From NCBI RefSeq assembly GCF_019391655.1, contig NZ_JAHXPQ010000001.1, positions 372,001 through 436,000 of the forward strand: a stretch of DNA of 64,000 bases, in the 5' to 3' direction. Positions 1 through 9,022 of the stretch are shown here, in pieces. Below the pieces are notes generated by a model. That model ran no database searches and was not told the origin of the DNA. It worked only from the letters and a program-made list of their open reading frames with translations. The translations under genes and the position numbers were made by a program. How positions within the stretch are numbered: the stretch's first letter is position 1; each line of letters opens with the position of its first letter. The DNA comes from Mucilaginibacter rivuli. GTDB lineage: Bacteria > Bacteroidota > Bacteroidia > Sphingobacteriales > Sphingobacteriaceae.

Positions 1-46
1 GGCCGCGTACAACGCTAAGACCGAAAGTCCGAAAGACAAAATATAA
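1..46 (+). CDS. C-terminal end of an unidentified protein (partial)
   Basis: The frame that enters the window at base 2 reads AAYNAKTESPKDKI and stops at the TAA at 44-46, right before a hairpin terminator. The tail is hydrophilic and lysine-rich. Too little is visible to name the protein; that it is coding rests only on the open frame and the terminator that follows. Confidence 0.35.
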   Translation, partial: AAYNAKTESPKDKI

Positions 47-48
47 TA

Positions 49-79
49 ATCCGCCTTGGCCTCGCTGGGGCGGATTTTT
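49..79 (+). terminator. Intrinsic terminator
   Basis: The stem ATCCGCC (49-55) pairs with GGCGGAT (69-75) and runs into a T-tract (75-79). It closes the plus-strand gene entering from the left edge. Confidence 0.6.
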
Positions 80-102
80 AGTTTGCTAATTATAATCAAA
101 CC

Positions 103-285
103 ATGATTGACAAAGACGAAATACTAAACACGTATAAATGGATCAAAGTCCCCAAATATGTAGACGATGTTACGTTATCATGGGAGGAAAGATATAGCCG
201 ACTAAATGAACATCATATCAAAGAAACCACATTTTTGATAGATAAGATTCGAGAAATTGTGGCAGAATCAACAAACCATCAATAA
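103..285 (+). CDS. Small hypothetical protein, 60 aa
   Basis: A short, charged, tryptophan-containing protein (start MIDKDEILNTYKWIKVPKY, end AESTNHQ) with no signal peptide or membrane segment. I do not recognise a family. It starts 24 bases after a terminator and ends 15 bases before the YhcH-type gene, so the two may be cotranscribed. The composition looks coding (amphipathic, no low complexity) and no better gene overlaps it on either strand. Confidence 0.5.
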   Translation: MIDKDEILNTYKWIKVPKYVDDVTLSWEERYSRLNEHHIKETTFLIDKIREIVAESTNHQ

Positions 286-300
286 CTTAAAAATAAAATT

Positions 301-747
301 ATGATCATAGATACTTTAGCGAACGGCGACCAGTACATCGCTTTGCACCCGGGCTTTAAAGCCGCTTTTGACCACCTGGCTTCTATCGACCTGAACGCGC
401 TTGAGGTTGGCAAATACGAAGTTGATGGTGTTAAATACGCGGTAATGGCAAAAGATGGCGCTACAAAAGAAGCCGCCGCCGAAAAATTTGAGTGCCACGA
501 TAAAAATATAGATATCCAGGTGCTGATCAGCGGAGTTGAAACCATGGGCTGGAAAGCCCGCAACGATTGTAAATCGCTTAAAGGCGAATACAATGCAGAA
601 AAAGACGTTTCTTTTTATAGTGACGCCGCCGAAATGTATTTTACACTAAATGCCGGCCAGTTTGTAATATTTTACCCTAATGATGTTCACGCGCCAATGA
701 TAGGCGACGGTTTTATTAAAAAATTGGTTGTTAAGGTGAAGATATAA
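301..747 (+). CDS. YhcH/YjgK/YiaL family protein (DUF386)
   Basis: A 148-aa cytosolic protein of the YhcH/YiaL cupin-like family (family length about 150 aa). Visible family features are the conserved CHDKNIDIQVLISGVE segment near residues 61-76 (His/Asp/Glu of the putative metal site), the GQFVIFYPNDVHAPMI segment near residues 119-134 and the closing KKLVVKVKI. Members are associated with sialic acid, beta-galactoside or other sugar catabolism; the exact reaction is not settled for most. Start ATG 301 gives the standard N-terminus MIIDTLANG. A strong terminator follows. Confidence 0.85.
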   Translation: MIIDTLANGDQYIALHPGFKAAFDHLASIDLNALEVGKYEVDGVKYAVMAKDGATKEAAAEKFECHDKNIDIQVLISGVETMGWKARNDCKSLKGEYNAEKDVSFYSDAAEMYFTLNAGQFVIFYPNDVHAPMIGDGFIKKLVVKVKI

Positions 748-781
748 TTTTAAGGCTGAAGAATACATAACCCTGAAATAC

Positions 782-819
782 AAAAGCCCGCACATCATTT
801 TTGATGTGCGGGCTTTTTG
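782..819. terminator. Bidirectional terminator between convergent genes
   Basis: Stem AGCCCGCACATCA/TGATGTGCGGGCT with a four-T loop, followed by TTTTTGTT on the plus strand and preceded by AAAA, so T-rich on the minus strand too. It lies between the convergent YhcH-type gene and the sugar kinase gene and can serve both. Confidence 0.85.
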
Positions 820-831
820 TTATATATGCTC

Positions 832-1752
832 TTATTCTATAATAGCGAATTGCGACAAGCTTACAAATTCCTGTATGCGTGCCGAAACTTCGGCAGGGGT
901 AAGGCTCGTTAAACGCTCGGTACCAAATTTCTCTACACAGAAGGAGGCCAATGCCGAACCATATATGATGGCATTCTTCATGTTATTAAAGTTGATAGTA
1001 CCAACTTTAGCCAGGTAACCAATAAAGCCTCCGGCAAAGGTATCGCCAGCGCCTGTAGGATCAAACACATCGGCAAGTGGCAGGGCCGGCGCCGAAAATA
1101 TCTTGCCTTCGCTAAACAGCAATGCACCATGCTCACCTTTTTTAATGATCAAATATTTAGGGCCCATAGCAGCTATTTTACGCGCAGCCTTTACCAATGA
1201 ATATTCGCCCGATAATTGACGCGCCTCGCTATCGTTAATGGCTAAAACGTCAACCATCTTAATAGTTTCAAGCAGGTCATCCATGGCAATGTCCATCCAA
1301 AAGTTCATAGTATCCATCACAATAAGCTTGGGGCGGTTTTTAAGGCGTTTAATAACCGTTTGTTGTATTTGCGGGGTAAGGTTGCCCAGCATCAGGTATT
1401 CGCAATCCTGGTAGCTCTCAGGTATAATGGGGTCAAAATCTGCCAGCACGTTCAGCTCGGTTACCAAAGTATCGCGGCTGTTCATATCATTATGGTACTT
1501 ACCTGCCCAAAAAAACGACTTTTCGCCTTGTTTAATTTGCAAGCCTTCGGTATCCACATTATGATTGTTCAGGTTTTTTATTTCGCTTTCAGGGAAATCA
1601 TCACCAACAACGGCAACAATTTTCACCTTGTCATAAAAGTAAGAAGCGGCCAAACTTGCATAGGTAGCGGCCCCGCCAACAATTTTATCTGTTTTACCAA
1701 AGGGTGTTTCAATAGCGTCAAATGCCACAGTACCAATAACTAATAAACTCAT
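832..1752 (-). CDS. PfkB-family sugar kinase (ribokinase-like)
   Basis: ATP-dependent kinase of the ribokinase/PfkB fold, substrate unknown. The N-terminus MSLLVIGTVAFDAIETPFG is the first beta strand with substrate-binding Asp; GGAATYASLAASYF is the PfkB signature 1 region; DPTGAGDTFAGGFIGYL is signature 2 with catalytic base Asp in GAGD. The frame is open to an upstream ATG at 1821, but the first 23 residues (MCKSMIIQLNS and following) are not family-like, so ATG 1752 is chosen, giving 306 aa. Bacteroidota carry this as a conserved single gene annotated as sugar kinase or adenosine kinase-like. It is transcribed divergently from tRNA-Asn. Confidence 0.85.
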   Translation of the reverse strand: MSLLVIGTVAFDAIETPFGKTDKIVGGAATYASLAASYFYDKVKIVAVVGDDFPESEIKNLNNHNVDTEGLQIKQGEKSFFWAGKYHNDMNSRDTLVTELNVLADFDPIIPESYQDCEYLMLGNLTPQIQQTVIKRLKNRPKLIVMDTMNFWMDIAMDDLLETIKMVDVLAINDSEARQLSGEYSLVKAARKIAAMGPKYLIIKKGEHGALLFSEGKIFSAPALPLADVFDPTGAGDTFAGGFIGYLAKVGTINFNNMKNAIIYGSALASFCVEKFGTERLTSLTPAEVSARIQEFVSLSQFAIIE

Positions 1753-1785
1753 ATAAATAAATTTGAAATTTTTTTTTGACAAATA

Positions 1786-1816
1786 TTGTGAATTTAGCTG
1801 GATAATCATACTTTTG
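1786..1816 (+). promoter_or_regulatory. Promoter of tRNA-Asn
   Basis: TTG at 1786-1788, a 20-nt spacer, then TACTTTTG at 1809-1816, an exact match to the Bacteroidota -7 element TAnnTTTG. The predicted transcript starts about 15 nt before the mature tRNA 5' end. Confidence 0.6.
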
Positions 1817-1838
1817 CACACTCCAAACCGGAAAACAC

Positions 1839-1912
1839 TCCTGAGTAGCTCAGCTGGTTAGAGCATCTGACTGTTAATCAGAGGGTCGCTGGTTCGAGCC
1901 CAGCCTCAGGAG
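1839..1912 (+). tRNA. tRNA-Asn (GTT)
   Basis: A 74-nt cloverleaf. Acceptor TCCTGAG (1839-1845) pairs with CTCAGGA (1905-1911), discriminator G1912. Anticodon stem TCTGA/TCAGA encloses CTGTTAA, anticodon GTT at 1873-1875, and the T-loop is TTCGAGC. Genomic CCA is absent (GCA follows), as usual in Bacteroidota. Confidence 0.97.
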
Positions 1913-1931
1913 CAATTAAAATCAATGATTT

Positions 1932-1960
1932 AACCCCGCTTAGACAAGCGGGGTTTTTTT
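1932..1960 (+). terminator. Intrinsic terminator of tRNA-Asn
   Basis: ACCCCGCTT, loop AGAC, AAGCGGGGT followed by six or more T residues, 20 nt downstream of the tRNA. Confidence 0.85.
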
Positions 1961-1981
1961 ATTCGCATACTTTTCGCATAG

Positions 1982-2074
1982 TCTAAAAAAAATCTACATT
2001 CCCTTCCCCTGCTTAAAAATGCCGACGATGTGAGTACTATGGAAGACCCTGAATATAGTATTATGTGGGAGTAG
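1982..2074 (+). pseudogene. Possible gene remnant after tRNA-Asn
   Basis: A short open frame without a good start ends in MEDPEYSIMWE and stop TAG at 2072-2074. The sequence looks like a protein C-terminus rather than spacer, but nothing upstream continues it because tRNA-Asn and its terminator intervene. It may be the tail left after an insertion or deletion at the tRNA. Weak evidence; the rest of 1961-2111 holds nothing I recognise. Confidence 0.2.
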
Positions 2075-2111
2075 ATCGATTGGATTTTACCTTTTGCAAG
2101 CACTACGTGGA

Positions 2112-3746
2112 TTACCTTTGTTCTATCTCTTTCAAGCTATCCATTTTTTTGTAGGCCAAAAATCCTTTAATATCCTCAAAGTGTTCGCGCACGCGTTTGT
2201 TGCCAAACTCGAATACTTTTTGAGCCAGCCCGTCCAAAAAGTCCCTGTCATGCGATACCAGGATCAGCGTACCATCAAAATCCCTGAGCGCGTCTTTAAT
2301 AATGTCTTTGGTCTTCATGTCCAAATGGTTAGTGGGCTCATCCAGTATCAACAAATTTACCGGCTCCAATAATAATTTGATCATGGCTAAACGGGTTTTC
2401 TCTCCTCCCGAAAGTACTTTCACTTTTTTGGTGGTATCATCGCCGCTGAACATAAACGCGCCTAAGAGGTCTTTTATCTTTACGGTGCCATCGCTTAACG
2501 GTATCTGGTCAATGGTATCGAATACGGTCAGGTTTTCATCGAGCAATGCGGCCTGGTTTTGAGCGAAGTAGCCTATCTTGGCATTATGGCCAACTTTTAA
2601 GCTGCCTTCAAAATCTATCTCGTTCATGATGGCTTTGATCATGGTTGATTTACCCTCACCATTTTTGCCGACAAAGGCTACCTTTTCGCCACGCTCTATC
2701 ACCATCGACGCGTTTTTGAATACAACATGATCGCCGTAGGTTTTAGTCAGGTCTTCTACCATTACCGGGTACTGACCCGAACGCGGCGATGGCGGAAACT
2801 TCAATCGTAATGCTGATGTATCTACTTCATCTATCTCAATAACTTCCAACTTTTCCAGCATCTTTACACGCGATTGTACTTGTAAGGTTTTAGAGTAAGT
2901 GCCCCTGAACCTGTCTATAAATTCCTGATTGTCGGCAATAAACCGTTGCTGCTCTTCGTAAGCTTTTAACTGGTGAACGCGGCGGTCGGCACGTAATTGT
3001 AAATAATGACTGTATTTGGCTTTATAATCATATATCCGGCCCATCGTCACCTCAATGGTACGGTTGGTAATGTTATCTACAAAGGCACGGTCGTGCGAGA
3101 TCACCATTACCGCCTTTGCCGAGTTGATCAGGAAATCTTCCAGCCACTGTATACTCTCAATATCCATGTGATTGGTAGGCTCATCCAGTAAAATAAGATC
3201 GGGCTTTTTTAACAGAATTTTAGCCAGTTCGATACGCATGCGCCACCCGCCCGAAAATTCGGAGGTTTGGCGGCCAAAATCCTTACGTTCAAAGCCCAAA
3301 CCTTTCAGCACTTTTTCTACTTCTGCATCATAGTTTGTTTCTTCTACGGTATAAACTATCTCGCTCAGTTCTGATACGCGTTCGATCAGCTTCATGTAGT
3401 CATCCGTTTCGTAATCGGTACGAATGTTAAGTTGCTCGTTCAATTCGTCAAGCTCTTTTTGCATCTGGTTGGCTTCGGCAAAAGCTTTCATGGTCTCTTC
3501 AAAAACAGTAACCTTATCCTGCGTAAGCAAATGCTGTGGCAAATAGGCTATTACCGCGTCTTTAGGGCCGGTTACGCTACCGGTGGTAGGTTTGGCCTCA
3601 TCGGCAATTATTTTGAGGATGGTGGATTTACCTGCACCATTCTTACCCATCAGGGCTATTTTGTCGTTCTCGTTTATAGAGAAGGTTACATCACTAAACA
3701 AGGTGGTTCCGCCAAATGAAACGGAAATGTTATTTACATTGATCAC
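2112..3746 (-). CDS. ABC-F family ATPase (ribosome-associated, Uup/EttA/YdiF-like)
   Basis: Soluble protein with two tandem ABC domains and no membrane segment, the ABC-F layout; members act on the ribosome as translation factors or in antibiotic protection. Walker A GKNGAGKST and the degenerate signature SGGWRMRIELAK with Walker B ILLDEPTNHMDI mark domain 1. A charged linker follows around residues 240-310 (QLRADRRVHQLKAYEEQQRF region). Domain 2 has GKNGEGKST, LSGGEKTRLAMIKLLL and ILDEPTNHLDM. The frame is open to ATG 3788, but family homology begins at VINVNNISVSFGG, so the GTG at 3746 (544 aa) is preferred. The C-terminal basic coiled coil of Uup appears to be missing. Confidence 0.88.
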   Translation of the reverse strand: MINVNNISVSFGGTTLFSDVTFSINENDKIALMGKNGAGKSTILKIIADEAKPTTGSVTGPKDAVIAYLPQHLLTQDKVTVFEETMKAFAEANQMQKELDELNEQLNIRTDYETDDYMKLIERVSELSEIVYTVEETNYDAEVEKVLKGLGFERKDFGRQTSEFSGGWRMRIELAKILLKKPDLILLDEPTNHMDIESIQWLEDFLINSAKAVMVISHDRAFVDNITNRTIEVTMGRIYDYKAKYSHYLQLRADRRVHQLKAYEEQQRFIADNQEFIDRFRGTYSKTLQVQSRVKMLEKLEVIEIDEVDTSALRLKFPPSPRSGQYPVMVEDLTKTYGDHVVFKNASMVIERGEKVAFVGKNGEGKSTMIKAIMNEIDFEGSLKVGHNAKIGYFAQNQAALLDENLTVFDTIDQIPLSDGTVKIKDLLGAFMFSGDDTTKKVKVLSGGEKTRLAMIKLLLEPVNLLILDEPTNHLDMKTKDIIKDALRDFDGTLILVSHDRDFLDGLAQKVFEFGNKRVREHFEDIKGFLAYKKMDSLKEIEQR

Positions 3747-3908
3747 TGTATGGGGTATTGAATTAACGACAAAGATAAACCAAGGCAAACGATTATGGTA
3801 ATTGAAATATTAAGACGGCTTTGGCGGGTATAATGGTGTAAGATTACGGCGGTTACCAACGCAATATAAACCATTTTTAATTAATGTTATAATAAATGGT
3901 ACTTTGTA

Positions 3909-3939
3909 TTGCATAGTATTATATAAATACATAGCTTTG
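3909..3939 (+). promoter_or_regulatory. Promoter of the amidohydrolase gene
   Basis: TTG at 3909-3911, 20-nt spacer, TAGCTTTG at 3932-3939: a full match to the Bacteroidota consensus. The ATG follows 19 nt after the -7 element. Confidence 0.55.
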
Positions 3940-3958
3940 TTTATATCATTTAAAATTT

Positions 3959-5317
3959 ATGAGATTAGTTACGTTTATATTGGCTTTTTTTGCCACGCTT
4001 ACTTGCTTTGGACAGGCAGCGAAATTTGACCTGGTTATAAAAAATGCAGAGGTATTTAACAGTAAAACCGGGAAACTTGAAGTAAAGCAAACGATACTGG
4101 TAAAAGAGGGTATCATTACTGAAGTAACAGGCGATCAAAAAAAATATGCTGCTACAAAGACTATTGATGCCGGTGGGAAACTGGTAACTCCGGGTTTTAT
4201 CGATACGCACATTCATCCCACTGATGTTTACCGCAGCTATGGCCCTTTACCTGATTACCTGTCAAAAGACTCACTGGAATTTTACAGAAAACGACTCTCT
4301 GATACTTTTTTGCCTTATGGAGTAACTACCGCCATGATAATGGGGCAGCCCGAAAAATGGATGCAGCCGATATTGAGTTGGCATAATGATTCGCAGCCCA
4401 ATTACCTGGACATTTATACCGTTGGCGGGGCATTGGTTTCCAGCCAGAGCCGTAAACCCTATATTAACCATGCCGTTGTTAATTCGCCTGCGGAGGCAAA
4501 ACAAAAAGTTATAGCATATTACCAATTGGGCATAAGGCATATTAAGCTTTACTGGAAATTGCGAAGACCGGAATTTGAAGCGGCGTTTAAAACTGCTGAT
4601 AGCCTGGGGATGAAAGTTTACGGGCATGTTGACCAGAATGTAATGTTTATAGATACCGCGTTTGATATTGGCTTGCGTAACTATGAACATGCTTTGACTT
4701 TGGTTAACAGTGTTTTTCATGTTCAAACCGATGGTAAAGACCTTGATTTAGATATGCGAAAATATTATGCCCCGGGCGCCGAAAAGAACGGGCAGTTAGA
4801 GCGTTTGGAGATGTTTCGTTTTATTCACGATAAAAAGCCTGCAGTGATGGATGTTTTGATAAGCAAACTTACCAAAAGCAATACTACATTTTCTACATCT
4901 ATACACCTGATGGCCGAGCCATTTGGATTAACCTATTTTACTAACAAGCAGGATACCTCGTTATCCGCAGCGCAGTTAGCCAGGTGCAGGGAAAACTTTA
5001 AAATATTTATGGGCTACGTAAAACAATTATCTGCCAGGGGAATAAAACTCCGGATCGGTACCGACTGGCCCAACGGTGGCAAGGCCATTATTTCTGAACA
5101 GCTGCTTTTGGCGGAATATGGTTTTACTATTCCTGAAATTCTGCAGATATCAACCATAAACGGAGCCGTAGCCCTGGGCTTAAATGATAAATATGGTTCG
5201 ATTGAAAAAGGAAAGAAAGCAGATATACTTATTTGGGATAAAAACCCGTTTGATAATTATAAAAACTTTATGGCCGATAAAACAATTATTAAAGATGGCG
5301 TTGTTTTAAACAACTAA
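3959..5317 (+). CDS. Secreted metal-dependent amidohydrolase (imidazolonepropionase-like)
   Basis: A 452-aa amidohydrolase-superfamily protein with a signal peptide (MRLVTFILAFFATLTCFGQA), so probably periplasmic. The metal-binding HxH is His84 and His86 in DTHIHPTD. A later YGHVD motif, HALTLVN and the GTDWPNG segment near residue 360 provide the other expected His/Asp ligands. The C-terminus (GAVALGLNDKYGSIEKGKKADILIWDKNP) is the small beta-sandwich domain typical of the superfamily. Family members hydrolyse cyclic amides, dipeptides or related bonds; the substrate cannot be read from sequence. Monocistronic, with its own promoter. Confidence 0.8.
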   Translation: MRLVTFILAFFATLTCFGQAAKFDLVIKNAEVFNSKTGKLEVKQTILVKEGIITEVTGDQKKYAATKTIDAGGKLVTPGFIDTHIHPTDVYRSYGPLPDYLSKDSLEFYRKRLSDTFLPYGVTTAMIMGQPEKWMQPILSWHNDSQPNYLDIYTVGGALVSSQSRKPYINHAVVNSPAEAKQKVIAYYQLGIRHIKLYWKLRRPEFEAAFKTADSLGMKVYGHVDQNVMFIDTAFDIGLRNYEHALTLVNSVFHVQTDGKDLDLDMRKYYAPGAEKNGQLERLEMFRFIHDKKPAVMDVLISKLTKSNTTFSTSIHLMAEPFGLTYFTNKQDTSLSAAQLARCRENFKIFMGYVKQLSARGIKLRIGTDWPNGGKAIISEQLLLAEYGFTIPEILQISTINGAVALGLNDKYGSIEKGKKADILIWDKNPFDNYKNFMADKTIIKDGVVLNN

Positions 5318-5516
5318 CAATACTTTGTTGATCATTCTGAATGGCAGGCTTACTTCGGCTTTTACTGCTTGCTTTTTTAACACAAAGCTTAATGCCATAA
5401 GTTAAAACATCTGATACTTTTTATAGGGGATTTTGTAAGTTAGCGGCTAAAATATTAGGTAAACTAATATTGCTAAATCGGATTAGTTTATATTTACAAC
5501 ATACAACGCTAATAAC

Positions 5517-6383
5517 ATGCCATCAGGTTTTTTTGCGATATTGGATGATATAGGGGCTTTGATGGATGATGTTGCCGTAACAACCAAAGTTGCGGCAACT
5601 AAAACTACAGGCATATTAGGCGATGATTTGGCTGTGAATGCCGAAAAAGCTACCGGCTTTTTGTCTTCGCGGGAGTTGCCTGTACTGTGGGCAATTACCA
5701 AAGGCTCATTTGTTAATAAGCTTATTATTGTACCCATAGCTTTATTGCTCAATGTGTTTTTTCCTGTTGCTATTAAAATGGCATTGGTTTTAGGTGGGTT
5801 TTACCTGGCTTATGAAGGCGTAGAAAAAATAATTGAATACTTTTTTCATCGCTCAAAAACGGCTCATGAAGTAGTTGCAGATACCGGCGATAATGGTACA
5901 GAGGCAGAAAAAGCAAAAGTTAGAGCGGCCATATTAACCGACTTTATCCTGTCTATCGAAATCGTTATCATCGCGTTGGGAACCGTGTTAGAAAAACCCC
6001 TGCTGATACAGATCACAACGGTTACCGTTGTCGCGTTTTTAGCTACAATTGGCGTTTATGGCATAGTTGCATTAATTGTACGGATGGATGACGCGGGATA
6101 CCGGTTGATGAGGCACGCCAATAACAAAGGTTTCCTTGCGGCACTTGGTTTGTTACTTGTTAAATCATTACCCATTATTATTAAGCTTTTAGCCGTTACC
6201 GGCACAATTGCCTTGATCTTTGTTTCGGGGGGTATTTTTGTTCATAACATTGAATATTTACACCATATATTTCCAAACCTGCACACGATGATTAAGGAGT
6301 TCAGTGCCGGATTGATAGCCGGGTTGGTTATGGTAGCAATAGTAACGGGTAGTAAAAAAGTGATCTCAGTATTTAAACGATAA
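5517..6383 (+). CDS. DUF808 inner-membrane protein (YedI-like)
   Basis: A 288-aa polytopic membrane protein of the DUF808/YedI family. The conserved N-terminus MPSGFFAILDDIGALMDD, the DDLAVNAEKATGF motif near residue 36 and several hydrophobic helices (about residues 70-100, 140-185, 210-240 and 260-285) match the family. Function is unknown. The 199 bases before it contain a poor -7-like TATATTTA (5489-5496) and no gene. It ends 16 bases before the NagB-like gene. Confidence 0.85.
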   Translation: MPSGFFAILDDIGALMDDVAVTTKVAATKTTGILGDDLAVNAEKATGFLSSRELPVLWAITKGSFVNKLIIVPIALLLNVFFPVAIKMALVLGGFYLAYEGVEKIIEYFFHRSKTAHEVVADTGDNGTEAEKAKVRAAILTDFILSIEIVIIALGTVLEKPLLIQITTVTVVAFLATIGVYGIVALIVRMDDAGYRLMRHANNKGFLAALGLLLVKSLPIIIKLLAVTGTIALIFVSGGIFVHNIEYLHHIFPNLHTMIKEFSAGLIAGLVMVAIVTGSKKVISVFKR

Positions 6384-6399
6384 CAGTACAATATCAATT

Positions 6400-8319
6400 A
6401 TGTCACGATTAAATCTTTTAGAAGAAACACGTTTTGAAAAGTTGGCGGTAAAGGTATTTGTTAACCAACTGGAAGCAAGCAAAGTTGTAGCCCGCCGTAT
6501 TGCCGATATTATTGTAAAAAAGCAAAAAGCAGGCGAAAAAGCAGTATTGGGTTTAGCTACAGGCGTTACACCCATTAACGTATATAAAGAGCTGATCCGT
6601 TTGCACAAAGAAGAGGGCTTAAGCTTTAAAAACGTTGTTACGTTTAATCTGGATGAGTACTACCCCATGAAAGCCGACGCGGTACAAAGCTATGTAACCT
6701 TTATGAACGAAAACCTGTTCGATCATATTGATATCGACCGGGCCAATATTCACATCCCCGACGGAACGCTTTTACGTGAAGATATAGAAGCGTTTTGCCT
6801 GGCCTATGAGCAAAAAATAAGCACTTATGACGGCCTTGATATACAATTATTAGGGATAGGCAGAACCGGGCACATCGGTTTTAACGAACCAGGATCGGCC
6901 CCAAACTCGGGTACCAGGCTGGTTACATTGGATGATCTGACCCGCCGTGACGCATCGCGCGATTTTGGGGGTAAAGCTAATGTACCTACCAAAGCTATTA
7001 CTATGGGTATAGGCACTATTTTTAAGGCCAAAGAAATTATCCTGATGGCCTGGAATGCTAAAAAAGCCTCAATAGTAAAAAAAGCGGTCGAGGGCGAAAT
7101 ATCATCAGAAGTGCCAGCAACATATTTGCAACTATCAGATCATGTGGAGTTTGTGCTGGATGAAGATGCAGCTTCGGAACTAACGCGCTTTAATACCCCG
7201 TGGTTAGTAAAAGATTGTTACTGGGACGAGAACCTGATAAAGAAAGCGGTGATATGGCTGGCTAAAACCGTAAACAAGCCGATATTAAAATTAACCGAAG
7301 AAGATTACAACACCCATGGCATGGCGCAGCTGGCTACCGAACAAGGGCCGGTTTACAATATTAATATTAACATTTTCAATAAAATACAACACACCATTAC
7401 CGGTTGGCCGGGAGGCAAGCCCAATGCCGACGACAGCCAGCGGCCCGAACGTTCGCAACCTAATAAAAAGCGGTCGGTTATATTCTCGCCCCATCCTGAT
7501 GATGATGTGATATCGATGGGAGGAACATTTATTCGCCTGGCCGATCAGGGTCACGAAGTACATGTAGCCTATCAAACATCAGGAAATACCGCGGTGTGGG
7601 ACGATGATGCTTTACGATATGTAGAGTTTTCTATCGATCTGGCTAAAAGCGAGGGCCGGGATACCACCGAACAGGAATCGCTTTATATGCAGATGCGTTC
7701 GTTCTTCCAATCAAAATTACCTAACCAGGCCGATACCAAAGCTATACAAACCATAAAAGGCTTGATCCGTAAAGGCGAAGCTATTGCAGGTGCAAGATTT
7801 GCCGGTTTACCGGATAACAATATCCATTTTCAAAACCTGCCTTTTTACGATAGGCTAAAAACACAGAAAGCGGTAAGCTATGAGGATGATATTGTACAAA
7901 CCATGGCGCTGTTAAATACCGTTAAGCCGCACCAGGTTTTTGCTGCAGGAGATTTTGCCGATCCGCATGGTACCCATAAAGTTTGCTTTAACATTGTGTA
8001 CCAGGCCTTGATCCGCTTAAAAGCTACCGAAGACTGGGTAAAAGATTGCTGGCTGTGGTTGTACCGTGGCGCCTGGCACGAGTTTGAGATACACGAAATA
8101 GAAATGGCGGTACCGCTTTCGCCGGAAGAAGTTAAGCGTAAACGCTTAGCCATATTTAAACATCAATCTCAAAAAGATATGCCGGTATTCCCTGGCGACG
8201 ATGCGCGTGAATTTTGGGTTCGAGCTGAAGAACGTACCTGCGAAACTGCCAAAGCCTACGACGGGCTTGGCCTGGCTAACTACGAAGCCATTGAGGCTTT
8301 TAAGCGCTGGGAGTTTTAA
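6400..8319 (+). CDS. nagB: Glucosamine-6-phosphate deaminase-like / PIG-L deacetylase fusion
   Basis: A 639-aa two-domain cytosolic protein. Residues about 20-270 form a NagB domain (glucosamine-6-phosphate to fructose-6-phosphate plus ammonia): GLATGVTP phosphate loop, FNLDEYY with Asp85, and GRTGHIGFNEPGS with His158 as the expected ring-opening base. After a linker, residues about 360-639 are a PIG-L/LmbE domain with the zinc motif HPDDD at 365-369 and a downstream DPHGTHK motif; PIG-L enzymes deacetylate N-acetylglucosaminyl groups. The fusion suggests deacetylation followed by deamination of an amino sugar in one polypeptide. Related Bacteroidota NagB proteins have the same size and layout. 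It is a single gene after the DUF808 gene, with no nag genes nearby. Confidence 0.85.
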   Translation: MSRLNLLEETRFEKLAVKVFVNQLEASKVVARRIADIIVKKQKAGEKAVLGLATGVTPINVYKELIRLHKEEGLSFKNVVTFNLDEYYPMKADAVQSYVTFMNENLFDHIDIDRANIHIPDGTLLREDIEAFCLAYEQKISTYDGLDIQLLGIGRTGHIGFNEPGSAPNSGTRLVTLDDLTRRDASRDFGGKANVPTKAITMGIGTIFKAKEIILMAWNAKKASIVKKAVEGEISSEVPATYLQLSDHVEFVLDEDAASELTRFNTPWLVKDCYWDENLIKKAVIWLAKTVNKPILKLTEEDYNTHGMAQLATEQGPVYNININIFNKIQHTITGWPGGKPNADDSQRPERSQPNKKRSVIFSPHPDDDVISMGGTFIRLADQGHEVHVAYQTSGNTAVWDDDALRYVEFSIDLAKSEGRDTTEQESLYMQMRSFFQSKLPNQADTKAIQTIKGLIRKGEAIAGARFAGLPDNNIHFQNLPFYDRLKTQKAVSYEDDIVQTMALLNTVKPHQVFAAGDFADPHGTHKVCFNIVYQALIRLKATEDWVKDCWLWLYRGAWHEFEIHEIEMAVPLSPEEVKRKRLAIFKHQSQKDMPVFPGDDAREFWVRAEERTCETAKAYDGLGLANYEAIEAFKRWEF

Positions 8320-9022
8320 AATTGTGGCAAATTAAAACAGGCTACGATAAAGTAAGTTCATACTATCCAGAGGCAACTTAAACCTTTGGTATAATCTTCG
8401 GCGGAAGTATTGCCACTATCAGTATTTCAGCTTTACTTCAAATATAATTGCCACATCCCTGCCTCGGGTATTGTGGAATAGCGGAAATAAATATAAAAAC
8501 CAAATATTTGCCCTCATTGGTCAATTTTTCGACCTGTAATATATCTGTTACGTTTAAGTTTGCTATGCAATTCAATCGATTGCGCAATATAGCCTTGTAA
8601 CAAAGGCACCTATATAAACCATTATTATTACCTGCTTAAGATAATCTGAAGCATTTTTTTTGTAACCAATTATTTTCCCGCTAACATAGTCGGGATTGTT
8701 CTTTGTTTTAACCAATAAAACTTAATACATGATGAGAAAATGTTTACCCTTCTTTTTTGTGCCTGCAGTGCAATCACTCAAGGCAATTCCACAAATCGGG
8801 CAAACCGACGAGAAATCGTTAAGAGGCCCTACTAATTTTACCGCCAGTACAATGCACTAAGGAGCGGTTATGGCATGCTAAATTCCTGCAATATAATCAT
8901 GTGTTCCAATTTATTCAGTAACTCAATTACATCAATAATTAAAGATCGCCCAGCGCGCGCCGTCAAAACTTCCATTCCGCTGGGACCTTATTTATGAACC
9001 TCTTATAAAACCTACGTTAATT
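8320..9022. other. 703-bp intergenic leader of the SusC/SusD operon
   Basis: No gene longer than about 43 codons is seen. Visible items are a TAAGTTTG element at 8555-8562 (Bacteroidota -7 match, poor upstream box), the perfect palindrome CAATCGATTG at 8573-8582 and a 43-codon frame at 8729-8860. The region is AT-rich and probably holds the regulated SusC promoter. Confidence 0.4.
8729..8860 (+). CDS. Possible 43-aa leader peptide or remnant
   Basis: ATG 8729 to TAA 8858-8860 encodes MMRKCLPFFFVPAVQSLKAI and 23 more residues. The first 20 residues look like the start of a signal peptide (basic residues followed by a hydrophobic stretch). It could be the front of a decayed secreted protein or a chance frame in the SusC leader. 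No homology is claimed. Confidence 0.2.
   Translation: MMRKCLPFFFVPAVQSLKAIPQIGQTDEKSLRGPTNFTASTMH

Noticed and set aside
4271-4726. 151-aa minus-strand frame within the amidohydrolase
   Set aside because: Antisense to an intact enzyme with signal peptide and metal motif.
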